This document shows, piece after piece, positions 10,909-21,700 of a stretch of 53,388 bases of DNA. The position numbers and the translations under genes are program-made. The DNA comes from Seison nebaliae (Eukaryota > Rotifera > Pararotatoria > Seisonacea > Seisonidae). The notes under the pieces are model-generated. The model saw only the letters and a list, made by a program, of their open reading frames with translations. It was not told the DNA's origin and did no database searches. How positions within the stretch are numbered: the stretch's first letter is position 1; every line of letters starts with the position of its first letter. The DNA lies in contig JALJEE010000499.1 of NCBI GenBank assembly GCA_023231475.1, positions 1 to 53,388 of the forward strand, given 5' to 3'.

Positions 10909-11573
10909 ATGACGAAGACATTGGGAATCTTCTTTTTTCTATTCCTACTGAAGTTCACGTCGATTAGCACTACATTTATTCCAACACATCCACAAGTTGG
11001 ATCATTTTATGGCGATGAAATTTATAAAACAATTAGATGCAAAAAATTTATTATTGTAGAATTTTATTATTCAGAGTTTGTCATCTTTTTTCCAATGAAA
11101 TTGAGATTCATTTTGAATTTGTAGATGTTCTCATTGTCAATTATTCGGACCGAAATTCCATAAAGTAGTTCAGAAGGCAATTGATGATAAATTGAATGTG
11201 TCATTCGCTCGAACTGACATACTTTCCATCCAAACTCACATGTTCTACAATCATCGAGTTCATACCGTTCCAACATTAATTTCCTTTATGGATGGACGTG
11301 AATGTGATGCTGTTGAAATTATGGATGCATGGGATGTTGACAGTTTTTTTTAATTCCTCCAAATTCTCATTCAACACTCAAATTTCAGAGATTTATGGAT
11401 ATGTAAAAAATATGACTAGACGAACACAATCTCATGATTGTCGTTCAGGATTCTGGTTACATTTCGAGAATCCCTACAGTGTCTTTAAACGTAATGGAGC
11501 AAATTATATAAACGGAAATCATTTATTGATGATCGGTTCGATTATTTTCTTATTGAAATATCTAATTCAATGA
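10909..11573 (+). CDS. secreted, tail-anchored thioredoxin-fold protein D (CSHC active site)
   Basis: ATG 10909 begins a signal peptide. Exon 1 ends FIIVEFYYSE, a phase 2 intron follows, and exon 2 begins CSHCQLFGPKFHKVV. The cis-Pro region is HRVHTVPTLISFMDGRECD. A second intron leads to exon 3, with IYGYVKNM, DCRSGFWLHF and a C-terminal hydrophobic helix (LLMIGSIIFLLKYL), ending TGA 11571-11573. It shares with genes A-C a signal peptide, CxxC domain, the exon 3 motif C-x-x-G-x-W and a tail anchor. Its second half is the best match to the decayed copy upstream of telomerase. Role unknown. A secretory-pathway location is inferred from the targeting signals. Confidence 0.8.
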
Positions 11574-11726
11574 TATTGTAAATTATTATGTATTGTTTTG
11601 GAGAGGAATGTGGCTTCTAACACGACATACATAATTATAAAATTGAATTCATCTTTTATTCAGTTTTTGAAATTGAAAGCTAAATTATCTCCTAATAAAA
11701 TTTAAATATTTTCTCAACATTACGAG

Positions 11727-12227
11727 ATGGTTGATGCGAACACGAAAAAATTGTTATCGGGAATTCCCGTTTGTCGAACGAATGCTGGACCGCGTGACCC
11801 TAATTGGTCATCTCGTCTTAAAGAAGAATTCACAGCACTCATCGAATATGTGAAAAGGAATAAAGTTGCTGATAATGATTGGTTCAAATTGTCATCGGAT
11901 GAAACCGGATTCCGTTGGAATGGTAAATGTTGGTATGTACATACGGATATGAGGAAATATGAATTTGATGTTGAATTTGAAATTCCTGTGACATTTCCTA
12001 AATGTGCTCCTGAAATCGTCTTACCCGAATTAGATGGGAAAACAATGAAAATGTATCGAGGTGGTCGTATTTGTCTCACTGATCATTTCAAACCGTTATG
12101 GTCGAGAAATGTACCGAAATTTGGTATTGCACATGCCATGGCCTTAGGCTTAGCTCCATGGTTAGCGGTTGAGATTCCTGATCTCATCGAGAAAGGATTG
12201 GTGATTCATAAAGAAGATAAAAAATAA
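11727..12227 (+). CDS. UFC1: UFM1-conjugating enzyme (E2)
   Basis: A single exon of 166 residues, the length of human UFC1 (167). The sequence is nearly collinear with UFC1: [51 protein letters not shown], and [17 protein letters not shown]. The cysteine in RICLTDHF is the catalytic residue that accepts UFM1 from the E1 UBA5. UFC1 then works with UFL1/DDRGK1 to ufmylate targets such as ribosomal protein L26 at the ER. The gene lies between the thioredoxin-fold array and mL53, on the same strand. Identification is secure. Confidence 0.97.
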   Translation: MVDANTKKLLSGIPVCRTNAGPRDPNWSSRLKEEFTALIEYVKRNKVADNDWFKLSSDETGFRWNGKCWYVHTDMRKYEFDVEFEIPVTFPKCAPEIVLPELDGKTMKMYRGGRICLTDHFKPLWSRNVPKFGIAHAMALGLAPWLAVEIPDLIEKGLVIHKEDKK

Positions 12228-12305
12228 AAATTCTCATTCCAAAAGAAATTCGATAAATTTAATTTAAATTATTATCATTCAAATTATTTATTTATTCTCA
12301 AACAG

Positions 12306-12793
12306 ATGGCATTGCGTCAATTGTCAAATATTCAGAAACATTTGTCGTTAAAAGGTTGTTCATCAATCGTTATCAATTTCGATCCATGGAATCATAATTG
12401 TTATTCTATTCGGTTATTATTATAAATTTTTTTTATTAATAAAAAATAATTTTCAAGAGATTTTATGCAACAAATTATGACGGAGCGAACAAGAAGAACG
12501 AATACGAATTGTAAAGTAAAAGTGAATGTTAAATCGGATGGATTGGATCCATTAATCGATTTGAAATTCAGTTAGCTATTCTTTCGATTGTATTTTAACG
12601 ATAAAGAGAGAATGAGATAAGAAAATGTAGAAGAAAAAATTTAAAATATTTATTTTTGTTCTCATAATTATTTTTGTTTCTTTTGGAAGGCGATGGACAA
12701 AAGGTTCGAATGGAGACAAAACATTTGACGTCGTTAGACATACATCATTTTTTCAACAATTTCCTTCAACAAGCGATTGATAAGACGAAATAA
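12306..12793 (+). CDS. MRPL53: mitochondrial large ribosomal subunit protein mL53
   Basis: Three exons. ATG 12306 starts MALRQLSNIQKHLSLKGC. Exon 2 carries RRTNTNCKVKVNVKSDGLDP, which matches the MRPL53 core (RSTNLNCSV.ADVRHDGSEP in human). Exon 3 has GQKVRMETKHLTSLDIHHFF and ends TAA 12791-12793. The introns are about 45 nt and 115 nt and join in frame. mL53 is a small metazoan-specific component of the 39S mitochondrial subunit with a thioredoxin-like fold. It ends 8 bp from the convergent lunapark stop. Confidence 0.85.
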
Positions 12794-12801
12794 AATTCTT
12801 C

Positions 12802-14238
12802 TCATAAATGATGTGCGATGATTTCGATGTCACTGTCATTATCATTTTTTGAGTTTGTTGATGATGATGCGACTGATGAAGGAATTCTTTCTTTATCTGA
12901 TGGAGCTGTTATATTTGAAGTGGATTGTCCATGAGAGATGTTTCGTTTTCTTAATGTTGTCATTGTGTTATTGAATGTAAGTGGATCGATAATTTCTCCG
13001 TTGTCAACGGGATGATCACTTATTGTTAAATCATCACTTTTTCTTACTCGACTCTTTCCCATATTCATAAACTTACAATTGACACATCGATATTCTAAAA
13101 TGAGAAAAATTATTTTGAATTATTCAAACACGTTAACCTAAAGTTGGAAACTCTTCAGGAAATGCTAATCCATTATGGAAATGACATCGCTCACAAACAA
13201 GAGCATATCTTTGTGGAGAATTAATTTGAAATTAATTTTAAAATAAATTAAACTTGTTTGATGGACCATCTCCAATAAGGAAATCAACAAATTTTTCAAA
13301 AACTGAACGATTGACTGGCATCGGATTTTTCGATTCATTTGTTGATGTCACTTCTTCCAAATGTTGGAGTTTCATATTAACAATTTCTTTTTCACTCGTT
13401 TCATTCTCGTCGTTCTTTTCAGTTATCATCTCATCATCAACAACATCATTATCATGAGATGTAGTAGGAAGTATTGGAGAAGAAGATGATGTATTTTTGT
13501 CGTCGGATTGTTCATTCGGTTTCTGGTTAATAATCAACTTTAATTAGTTGATCGTCTTTTAAGTATTCTTTAACTTTATTAGGATCATGTTTTATTTGAA
13601 CGTTCTCCTTTATTCTTTCATCTATCTCATCAAATTTTCTTCTACTATATTTATTCAATAATTCTTTCGTCTTATTATATGGTTCACTTTCCATTGCTTT
13701 TGACAACTATTTAAATAATGAAATTATATAAAAATATTTTATAAAAATAAAATATGAAACCAATTTCAATATATTTTCATCCAACAATTCAATTTGTTTA
13801 TCGATTGATGAGATCATGAACGAATAATACCAATTAATAAATCGTTTCATTCCATAATAACTTTAAATGGAATGATTATCTCATATACAATAAATGAGAG
13901 AATGAAAGAACAATAAATAATTTAAGCAACACATAAATATCGTGGCTAAATAAAGTCGTTTACCTTGAACATAGTAACACCAATCCATTGTCAAAAATTG
14001 TGCCATCAATATCAGAATTGAATTCATGGCAATTAAAATTATGAAAATTCTCCTCGCAAATTGGTACCATCGATTTCTTCTTCGTAATAATTCATTTCGA
14101 CTTTTTTCGGATTTTCTCAATTTTTCATCGGTGCTCTCAAGTTCCTCCTCGATGGAACGTTCTTTCTACGAAAAATTAAATTCATTCTCCAAATTTGAGA
14201 GTGGAAGAAAAATAAACAAAAAGTCCAAAAAATTTCAT
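12802..14238 (-). CDS. LNPK: Lunapark, ER three-way-junction protein
   Basis: A multi-exon gene. A 7-codon first exon (ATG 14238, MKFFGLF) joins through an intron of about 52 nt to KERSIEEELESTDEKLRKS, giving the typical lunapark N-terminal coiled coil. Two transmembrane helices follow (FIILIAMNSILILMAQF; LATIFMCCLNYLLFFHS), then a second coiled coil (KQIELLDENILKL). The conserved VDFLIGDGPSNKFNL leads into a four-cysteine zinc finger (VCERCHFHNGLAF, then EYRCVNCKF). The tail is acidic and Ser/Thr-rich. Lunapark curves and stabilises ER tubule junctions. The usual Gly-2 myristoylation signal is absent from the start chosen here, so either the start differs or the modification is lost. Confidence 0.87.
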
Positions 14239-14467
14239 CTGTCCATCCAAGAACGTTAAGATCGGTAAAAAAAAATAGAAGAAAAATGATTGATTCGAAA
14301 TTAAAATTTTTTTATAATTTGACTCATTTCAATTTGATTTTCTTTACGTTGACCATTCATGATTAATCATAATTCGATGAAAATTATTCATAATCTGAGA
14401 ATTTCAAATTTTTAGTTTAATATTTTTATTTCAGAGACGTCCAACGTAAAGTTGCAATTAAAGGAAG
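14239..14467. promoter_or_regulatory. divergent promoter region of LNPK and UQCR11
   Basis: A 229-bp AT-rich gap between the divergent starts. Near the UQCR11 side a pyrimidine-rich tract ending TTTATTTCAG (about 14425-14434) could be the acceptor of a 5' UTR intron. No named factor site was identified. Confidence 0.45.
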
Positions 14468-14686
14468 ATGTTGGAAAAGCAGCTGCTTATGAAGGCAGGT
14501 CCACTTGCTCGTTTAATCGGTCCTCGATATATACAACTCTGTAAGAATTGGTTACCCAGTACAATAGCGTATGGGACAATGACAGGATTGGCAGTCTGTT
14601 ACTTTACTGATTGGCGTGTCATTGTGGACAAGATTCCCATTTATAATCGGAAATTTCCAGTAGTTGAAGAAGAGGAAGACGAATAA
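14468..14686 (+). CDS. UQCR11: Cytochrome b-c1 complex subunit 10 (complex III)
   Basis: A 72-residue protein. LIGPRYIQLCKNWLPSTIAY and YFTDWRVIVDKIPIYNRKF match UQCR11 (human FLGPRYRELVKNWVPT and ATDWRLILDWVPYINGKF). The middle hydrophobic segment is the single inner-membrane helix. UQCR11 is a small accessory subunit of mitochondrial complex III. The protein is about 16 residues longer than human, mainly an N-terminal extension (Met-8 at 14489 is an alternative start) and an acidic C-terminus (VVEEEEDE). Confidence 0.92.
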   Translation: MLEKQLLMKAGPLARLIGPRYIQLCKNWLPSTIAYGTMTGLAVCYFTDWRVIVDKIPIYNRKFPVVEEEEDE

Positions 14687-14689
14687 ATT

Positions 14690-15050
14690 TAAAGAATTTA
14701 GAAATTAATTAACTATTGATATCATTGATCGAACATTTTTTATCCTTTTTAGAGAATCATTATAAAATTTATTGGGTCAATTTTTTTCTTTTTTTTAATT
14801 TTATAAAATTATTCACTTAAAACAATAATAAATGGAAGTAAATATGAAGATAATAAAATTTTTAAAATTTTAATTAATTTTCAATTCAATCTTCAATTCT
14901 TGGAATTGGAAATCATATGCGTAATGGAAATGGAAACAGAATAATTTTAAAATAAATAAGATAAGCTTATATTAAAATTTAATTTGGAGAATTGTGACAA
15001 TCTGAAAAAAATTACGAAAAGGATTTCCAATTAAATTTTTTTTGTTTCTG
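14690..15050. other. AT-rich intergenic stretch downstream of UQCR11
   Basis: About 360 bp with long A/T runs and no supported coding signal. It leads into the decayed thioredoxin-fold copy. No exon 1 (signal peptide) of that copy could be found here. Confidence 0.5.
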
Positions 15051-15069
15051 TTCAAAATTTCAGAAAAAC

Positions 15070-15378
15070 ATTTTAATTTCTTCATAATGTTATCAATGTT
15101 CCCATATGTGAGAGATGCAAAAACGTTTTTGAAAGAAGTCAAACAATTGACAGTAACATCAGAACAGTTAATTTTATTTTGAAATTCCAAGAACGATTCA
15201 ATTGATTAGACAAATTGAAATATTTGATATCCTCGATCGATATTCTTTCATTATTTGTGCTCGTATACCATTTCTGGAAATTAAATTGGAACATGATTCA
15301 GCATTTTATAGATTTTATGGTGTACACAAAGTTCCACTCGTCGATCTCATATTAGTTAATGTTTTTAGCATGATTTAA
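15070..15378 (+). pseudogene. decayed fifth copy of the thioredoxin-fold family
   Basis: One frame reads VPICERCKNVFERS, with a CxxC placed as in genes A, B and D. About 100 bp on, a different frame reads ARIPFLEIKLEHDSAFYRF then YGVHKVPL. This corresponds to gene D's ARTDILSIQTHMFYNHRVHT then VPTL, sharing A-R, L-x-I, F-Y and V-H-x-V-P. No phase-consistent intron connects the two halves, and neither a signal-peptide exon nor the C-x-x-G-x-W exon is visible. It is best read as a relic of a gene D-like copy left 3.5 kb from the array, just upstream of the telomerase gene. Chance similarity is possible but less likely given the spacing. Confidence 0.5.
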
Positions 15379-15396
15379 TTTGAGATTGATGATTAG

Positions 15397-18300
15397 ATGT
15401 TGAGATCGTGTGATCGAGACAATTGGATATTCCGAAGAGAATCGACAAAGTTGGTGAAAATTCAAAATGAAAGAGTTGAATGTCTCATTGACGCTAATCA
15501 AAAGAGATGTTATTTTGAATCAATGGATAAGAGATTTTTGGAACATATTCGAAATGATCCATTATCTTATGCCACTTTCCATCAATTGTTCAGTGGCAAT
15601 AATGAATTCAGTCGAGCTTATTTGAAATTTTTCCGTTTATTAGAAACACCTTTATATCAATTTCGATTATTATATAATTGTTATTGTTTTGTTAAATGGA
15701 AAGAGGAATATATTAAATCTGATTATTATCTCCAATTGTCTGGAAAGAATGTTTTCAATCTCATGTTCCAAACTCGGAAATTGGAGAACATTTCCCATTG
15801 GAAAGATTTAGAAAACATTTTAAAAAGTTCCATTCTACCAATTCGCATTTATATTCATCGAGCATGTATCAAAAAGGACGATGAGAAAAGTTTAAATAAT
15901 TTCTTCAATTCACTTTTTGTGGGAGGAAAACAGAAAGAAGTATATTCCCAATTATCGTCAACAAAAGAAGGAATTGAAATGAAAAAGAATTTATTGAGAT
16001 TTTCAAGAAAAGTTTCTGGAAGAATTTTTTGTAAAAAATCTTATATTTCTCTACTTTTCCTTCGGAATCGATCGAGATTGAAAAGAGTTCCCACTAATTT
16101 CCTTTATCGACCATCTCAACAAATTTTCAAACTCTATTCAAAAATTGCTCTCAAATTATTTCCTTCCAATATTTTCAATCGATCAAATTTAAATAATTTA
16201 TTGAAATTAATGAACATTTTAATCTGTTTCGATGGGAGTCGATTGTGGAGATATGGGAAATTATTAGAAATGATCGATGTTTCCAATATCAATTCGAAGA
16301 AGAAGAAGAAGAAGAAGAATGAGAATTGTGAGACGTTGATGAAATTAATCATCGCTGTGGATTTATCTTGGAAATTGTTAACGAAATATTTTTATATTAC
16401 CGAAACTTCGGTAAACGCAAATAAATTATTTTTCATTTATCGATCGCATTGGAGAGAAATGGTGAATTCGAAACAATTTGAAAATTATATTAGTAAAAGT
16501 TGTCAAAGAATAGAGGAAAGAACTGGTGGTGGTGGAGGTGATGGATATGGTAAGAAATCTTCCTGTCGAATATTACCAAAATTAGCGATGAATAGATGTT
16601 TTTATAAATTTATTGGATTTCGATTAATCAATTCTTGGTCGAAAGAAGAAAAAGAGAAAAATAAGAGAATATTAACTTGTCTCAAATATGTGATGGAGAC
16701 GTTAGATGAAGAGAAGAAGAGAATGTTCAAAGGAGTTGGATTAGAAGGAATAAATAAGATCAATGACACATTAACAAAGTGGAAAGAGAAGAATAAAAAC
16801 GGAATGAATTTTTGTGTTTTAGCTGATATTACTCAATGTTTCGATAATATCATCTTATCTAAATTATTGGACGGATTAGAAGTGATGATACCAGATCGTG
16901 TTCAATTAATTATTCAAAATATCAATTCTTGTACTCTCTCTAAAAACAATTCATATCGAACTTTCTATCATGTGAATGAGAGAAAGAATTGGAAGAAACG
17001 GAAATTGAGTGATTCGATGAATGAGAATATTAGACCAAATAAAAAATTTCGAAATAATGAAGAGAAATCAATGGAGAAATTCGAAAGAAAACCAATTGAT
17101 CAATTGTCAATTATACGACGACAATCCAAATTAGAATTGTGGACGAAAGATAATTTATTGAATGAATTACGTTCACTCTTCTTCAATTCACAATTCCTGT
17201 TGAACAATAAGATTTATAAGAGAATAATCGGATTATCTCATTCCAATTGTCTTTCCCCACTTCTCACCAGAATTTATTTGGGAATGTCGGAAGTGAAACT
17301 AAATTGGTCGAACAACATTCGTCACATCGATAACGATCGATTATTCTTTACCGTTCGATATGTGGATGATTACATATTCTTCTTCAACAACAAATCAGAT
17401 GCTGTTCGACATGTTCATTTATTAAAAAATGGTTCGTTTCTTCTTTTTTTTAAACATTTATTCATTCATTCCATTAGAAATGAAAGAATTTAATATAAAA
17501 TTCAATTTAGCAAAAGTGAAAAAGAATTTTGATGAAACAAATAACGGAAGTTAATTAACTAAATGATTTAGAAAAAGTAAAATATTTGATAGAGCCTGAT
17601 AAAACATTGAAATGGTGTGGAAATATTATGGATCCGTCACTCAATTTGATACCTTCGTCAATGAAAATTTTATGTTTAGGTATGACAAAAAAATTTACAT
17701 ATGATTTGACATATTCGTCGATCATTCTAATTATTCTTCTTTAGATGAAATGTTATTTCAAAGGAAAAATTTTGATATAAAATTGAAAGAATTAATACAA
17801 GAAAAGTTCCATTTGTTTATGTTCATCGAATCATCATTATGAAAATTTCAGGTTTTTCAAACAATTGAAATGTGTGGAGAAATTGTATAAGAATAAAGTT
17901 TTGTTCATTTCAACTTATTAATAATTGATTTATTATTTATTTTAGAATAGTTATAGTTCGAAAGGAATCCTCCTTTATATCTGCAGATCATTCGCTACAC
18001 TCTTCAAATCCTTCGAAAATTTGTTGAGAAAGATTCCTAAAGGAATTCGTCATCATATTATTTATCGGAATAAGAATATCGTTTTTGGTTTGTTATTCTT
18101 CTCAATAACATCTCCAAAACTTTCGTTGAAGATATTTTCATTTCGAATTTTCCTTATCCTCATAAATTCAGACATTTCAATAAACATGTCCAATTTATTT
18201 TATCAAGTTATAATTATTTTTATTCGAATTATTCATTCCAATTCTCAGAGAATTCACGTTGTCGAACTTATGAAGAAACGGTGAATTTCAATCGGATAAA

Positions 18301-18521
18301 ATATCTCATCACTCCAATGATTCGAAGGTTCCACCATTTCCAAAAAAACAACTAAATTTCATTTATAATATAGTTCATTGATTATTTTGCTGTTGTATTT
18401 GACAAGGAAAGAAAACGAATTATTTTCTGCATGTCGCAAACAATGTGATAAATATTATAAGAAATTGATGAAAAATAAAGTTTCATTTTCATTAATCTTT
18501 CTCATAAAACCGATTATTTAA
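15397..18521 (+). CDS. TERT: Telomerase reverse transcriptase
   Basis: A large first exon (15397-17431, about 678 aa) is followed by several small exons. TERT-specific signatures appear in order: T motif FYITETSVNANKLFF (near residue 331), motif 1 SCRILPKLA (near 390), motif A LADITQCFDNI (near 474), motif B' GLSHSNCLSPLLTRIYLG (near 611), motif C RYVDDYIFF (near 654). Then come motif D FNLAKVKKNF in exon 2 and motif E LKWCGNIMD in exon 3. The T motif and WCG separate TERT from retroelement RTs. The C-terminal extension spans exons 4-6 and probably reaches CRKQCDKYYKKL near 18450. The stop at 18519-18521 and last exon joins are provisional. Motif B' is unusual: the normal QGS core of GIPQGS is HSN here. 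A TEN domain is not recognisable. POLRMT starts 201 bp downstream. Confidence 0.87.
16296..16319 (+). repeat. (GAA)8 trinucleotide run in TERT exon 1
   Basis: Eight GAA units, read in frame as a lysine run (AAG codons), lie between the RNA-binding region and the T motif of TERT. The run probably forms a basic flexible loop. Confidence 0.8.
17550..17571 (+). other. inferred 22-nt intron in TERT
   Basis: The interval starts GT and ends AG, and contains in-frame stops if retained. Removing it joins motif D (AKVKKNF) to motif E (LKWCG) in one frame, with about 18 residues between NF and WCG, close to the human spacing. The one other upstream GT in exon 2 gives a stop right after the join. No other GT-AG pair works here. 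Confidence 0.6.
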
Positions 18522-18722
18522 TAGTTCATCAAAGACGAAATGTTAAATGGATTACATGATTCCATAATTATGGATATAAAAAATTTTTTGAAATAGTTTC
18601 ATATTTTTATTTGGATTTCGATAGAAAGAAAATTTTAATTCAAATAAATTATTTAAATAAGAAGTCTAAGTGAAATGGGCATGAAATGAGATGAGAAAAG
18701 ACATGATAAGAATTATTATGAA

Positions 18723-21700
18723 ATGTTATTTCGATTAACGAGGAGAGTGGTAGGAAGATGTGGTCAATCCATTTATTCCTTCCACACATCAGGAATTGAC
18801 CGAAATCAATTAGCTCTTCAGGAATTGTCGAAAATTTTGGAGGTAGTCTCAATTGACAGTGGAAAATTTAGTCATTTAAAAGAGAAAGTTCGAAGAAAGG
18901 AAGATGGATTGAAATTAATTGTAAATAATTTGAACGAGAAGAAATTAATTGAAAGAAGACGACGAATTAATGAAGATATTTTAGCGAAAGTCGATGCATA
19001 TCTTTTCACATGTCAACGAGAGAAGATTGTGGAGATGTTAGAGAATGAATTGACAAATAAGAGGAATGGTCATCAACGACAATTGAGTTCGATTTATGTT
19101 GTTAATTATATTTTAACTCAAATGTTTCACGAGAAGGAAATCAAACGATATCAGATCGAGAAGATTATGAATTTGTGTCAGAAGAAATTGGCTTATTCGT
19201 TGAATACTCATTTACTTCTATTAGGAATCGAATGTCGATTGAGAAATGGAAATGAAATGATAAATGAAGAGAATGATGAATTGATCAATTTATATAAGAA
19301 TTTGAGGAAAGAAATTTATAAATATTTTTATCGAAATGATCGAAATCAATATTTATCAATCAATATCGATCATTGGCAAATGGAGACATTTGATAAACGA
19401 CTTTTTCTCTTATTGACAAGAGATAATGAAATTCGTTATCAATTGAAACGATGTGATAAATTATATCGGAAATATTGTGACGATCGAAATATTTATGGTT
19501 CTCTCAATCATATGAGTCTTATGAGTCTATTGGAAAAATTATCGAGAAATCAAGAAAGAATGAAAGGAACTCAATTAATTAATCGTCGAAATTTAGAATC
19601 TCATGAATCATTTCATCTTTTCAAACTTCAATTAGAAAGAGAATTATCATTATCAGTTCGTATTCCTTCAATTTCCGTTGAGGAAATTCATATGAGAAAT
19701 AAACGGAAATTGAAGAAGAAGAAATGGAAAATGAAGATGGATGATGATATGAATGTGAAAGATGAATTGAAAAAGAATTATTATAAACAAAAATTGAAAT
19801 TGTTGTTGATGAGAAAATTCGAGAAATTGAGAAGTCGACGAAATGATGACGATAATGTCTGGTTTCAATTGATGCCAATGCAGAAATATATCGATATGTT
19901 ACTCAATTTTTATATAGAGCAATTATGTTTGGGAGGAAAGGGATCGAGTGAGAGTGAAGAATTTGTTAATACTAATCAATTATCTCATCGCTTGGGTGTG
20001 ACTTTATATCAACAATATTATCAACATCGTCTACCAAATCGTCAATTACAATTGTTATATATGAATTATTTGAATCGAATGAAAAATGATAATCATATTA
20101 ATGGTCGTCAATTATGGTCGTCTCTATTGAACGAAGACGATTTGTCGTTGAATAATTATAAGAAATTGTCACTACTCCCAATTTGGTCATATCGTTTAAC
20201 ATCGAGATTAGGACGGAAATTATTCAATTTAATTTTCTTCATTAATCCAAATGATGAATATGAATTATTGGAAAAGAAGAAAAAGAAAGGAAAAGATGAA
20301 AAATTACCAGCACTCTTATATGGAATTTATCGATTGGAAAGTCAATTGAAAAAAGGAATGAGAAAAGAAGAGAAGAAATCGAATGAAAAAGATTGTCCGC
20401 CCCAAATTTGTGTACCTGACTTTTGGAAAGAAGTTTTCAATGAAACTCATTATTTATCATTTCCAGCTGCTCATCTTCCTATGATTATTCCACCAATTCC
20501 ATGGCATGAAGGTAATCGTGGTGGTGGATTGTTGTTGGGACAAACGAATAAATTAGTTCGAATTGCTCATTCGGCTGATGAGAGTTCATTAATTCAAACT
20601 TCCATTTCATCATATCGACCATTCTCGACGATATTCGATTCGCTCAATATTCTCAGTTCATGTCAATGGAAAATTAATGAATTCGTTTTAGATATTGCCA
20701 TCAAAATGTTTCAATGTGGAATATCATCAGAAGCGTTGGGTCTTCCTAAATCGCCCAACGAATTCCTCCAAAACATTTCCACACCATCACCACCAAATCT
20801 CTCCAATTTCACCCCATTGGAATATATGGAAGAATTGAAGAAATGGAAAGAGAAATATGTGAGGATTTTAAAGAAACAGAAAGAAATGAAAAAAATAAAA
20901 AACGAACAATATTCATTGTGGTGTATGACTTGGTATCAATTATCGATTGCTAATTATTTTCGTACGAATATTATTTGGTTACCACATAATTTGGATTTCC
21001 GTGGTCGAGTATATCCATTACCACCACATTTCTCTCATATGGGATGTGATTTAGTACGAAGTTTATTGAATTTTCATGAAAAAAAGAAATTGGGAGAAAC
21101 TGGTCTCGATTGGTTAAAGATTCATTTGACAAATTTAACTGGTCATTTGAAAAAAGCGACATTAATCGAACGAAAAGAATATGCAGAATTGAATATTTCA
21201 AAAATTATTTTGTCAGCAGAAAATCCGTTAAATGAATCATGGTGGATGAATAGCGATGATCCATGGCAAACATTGGCATGTTGTAAAGAGTTGATGGAAG
21301 CAATGAAATGTGATGATCCCAAAGAATTTTTGTCTTCCTTACCAATCCATCAAGATGGTAGTTGTAACGGTTTACAACATTATGCCGCATTAGGTCGAGA
21401 TATTGATGGTGCACGATCAGTGAATGTTTTAGGTAGTGGACGTCCACAAGACGTTTATTCTGATGTTGTTGATCGTCTTTTATCACTCATCAAAAAAGAC
21501 GATAGTCAATTAGCGAATTTGACGAGGAAAATTATTACAAGAAAAACCATCAAACAAACGGTAATGACGACGGTTTATGGTGTAACTCCATTTGGTGCTC
21601 GCAAACAAATTAGTAAACAATTGAGATTGAATCCAATAATAATTGAGAATAGTGAAAATAATGAATTGATTCCACAATTGGCATTATTTTTACAGACTCA

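Noticed and set aside
14972-15190. 72-codon minus-strand open frame downstream of UQCR11
   Set aside because: No recognisable domain; the plus strand of the same DNA carries the better-supported thioredoxin-fold relic.
15397-18521. TERT region considered as a retroelement reverse transcriptase
   Set aside because: The T motif (FYITE) and WCG motif E are telomerase-specific, there is no endonuclease, integrase or terminal repeat, and the gene has spliceosomal introns.
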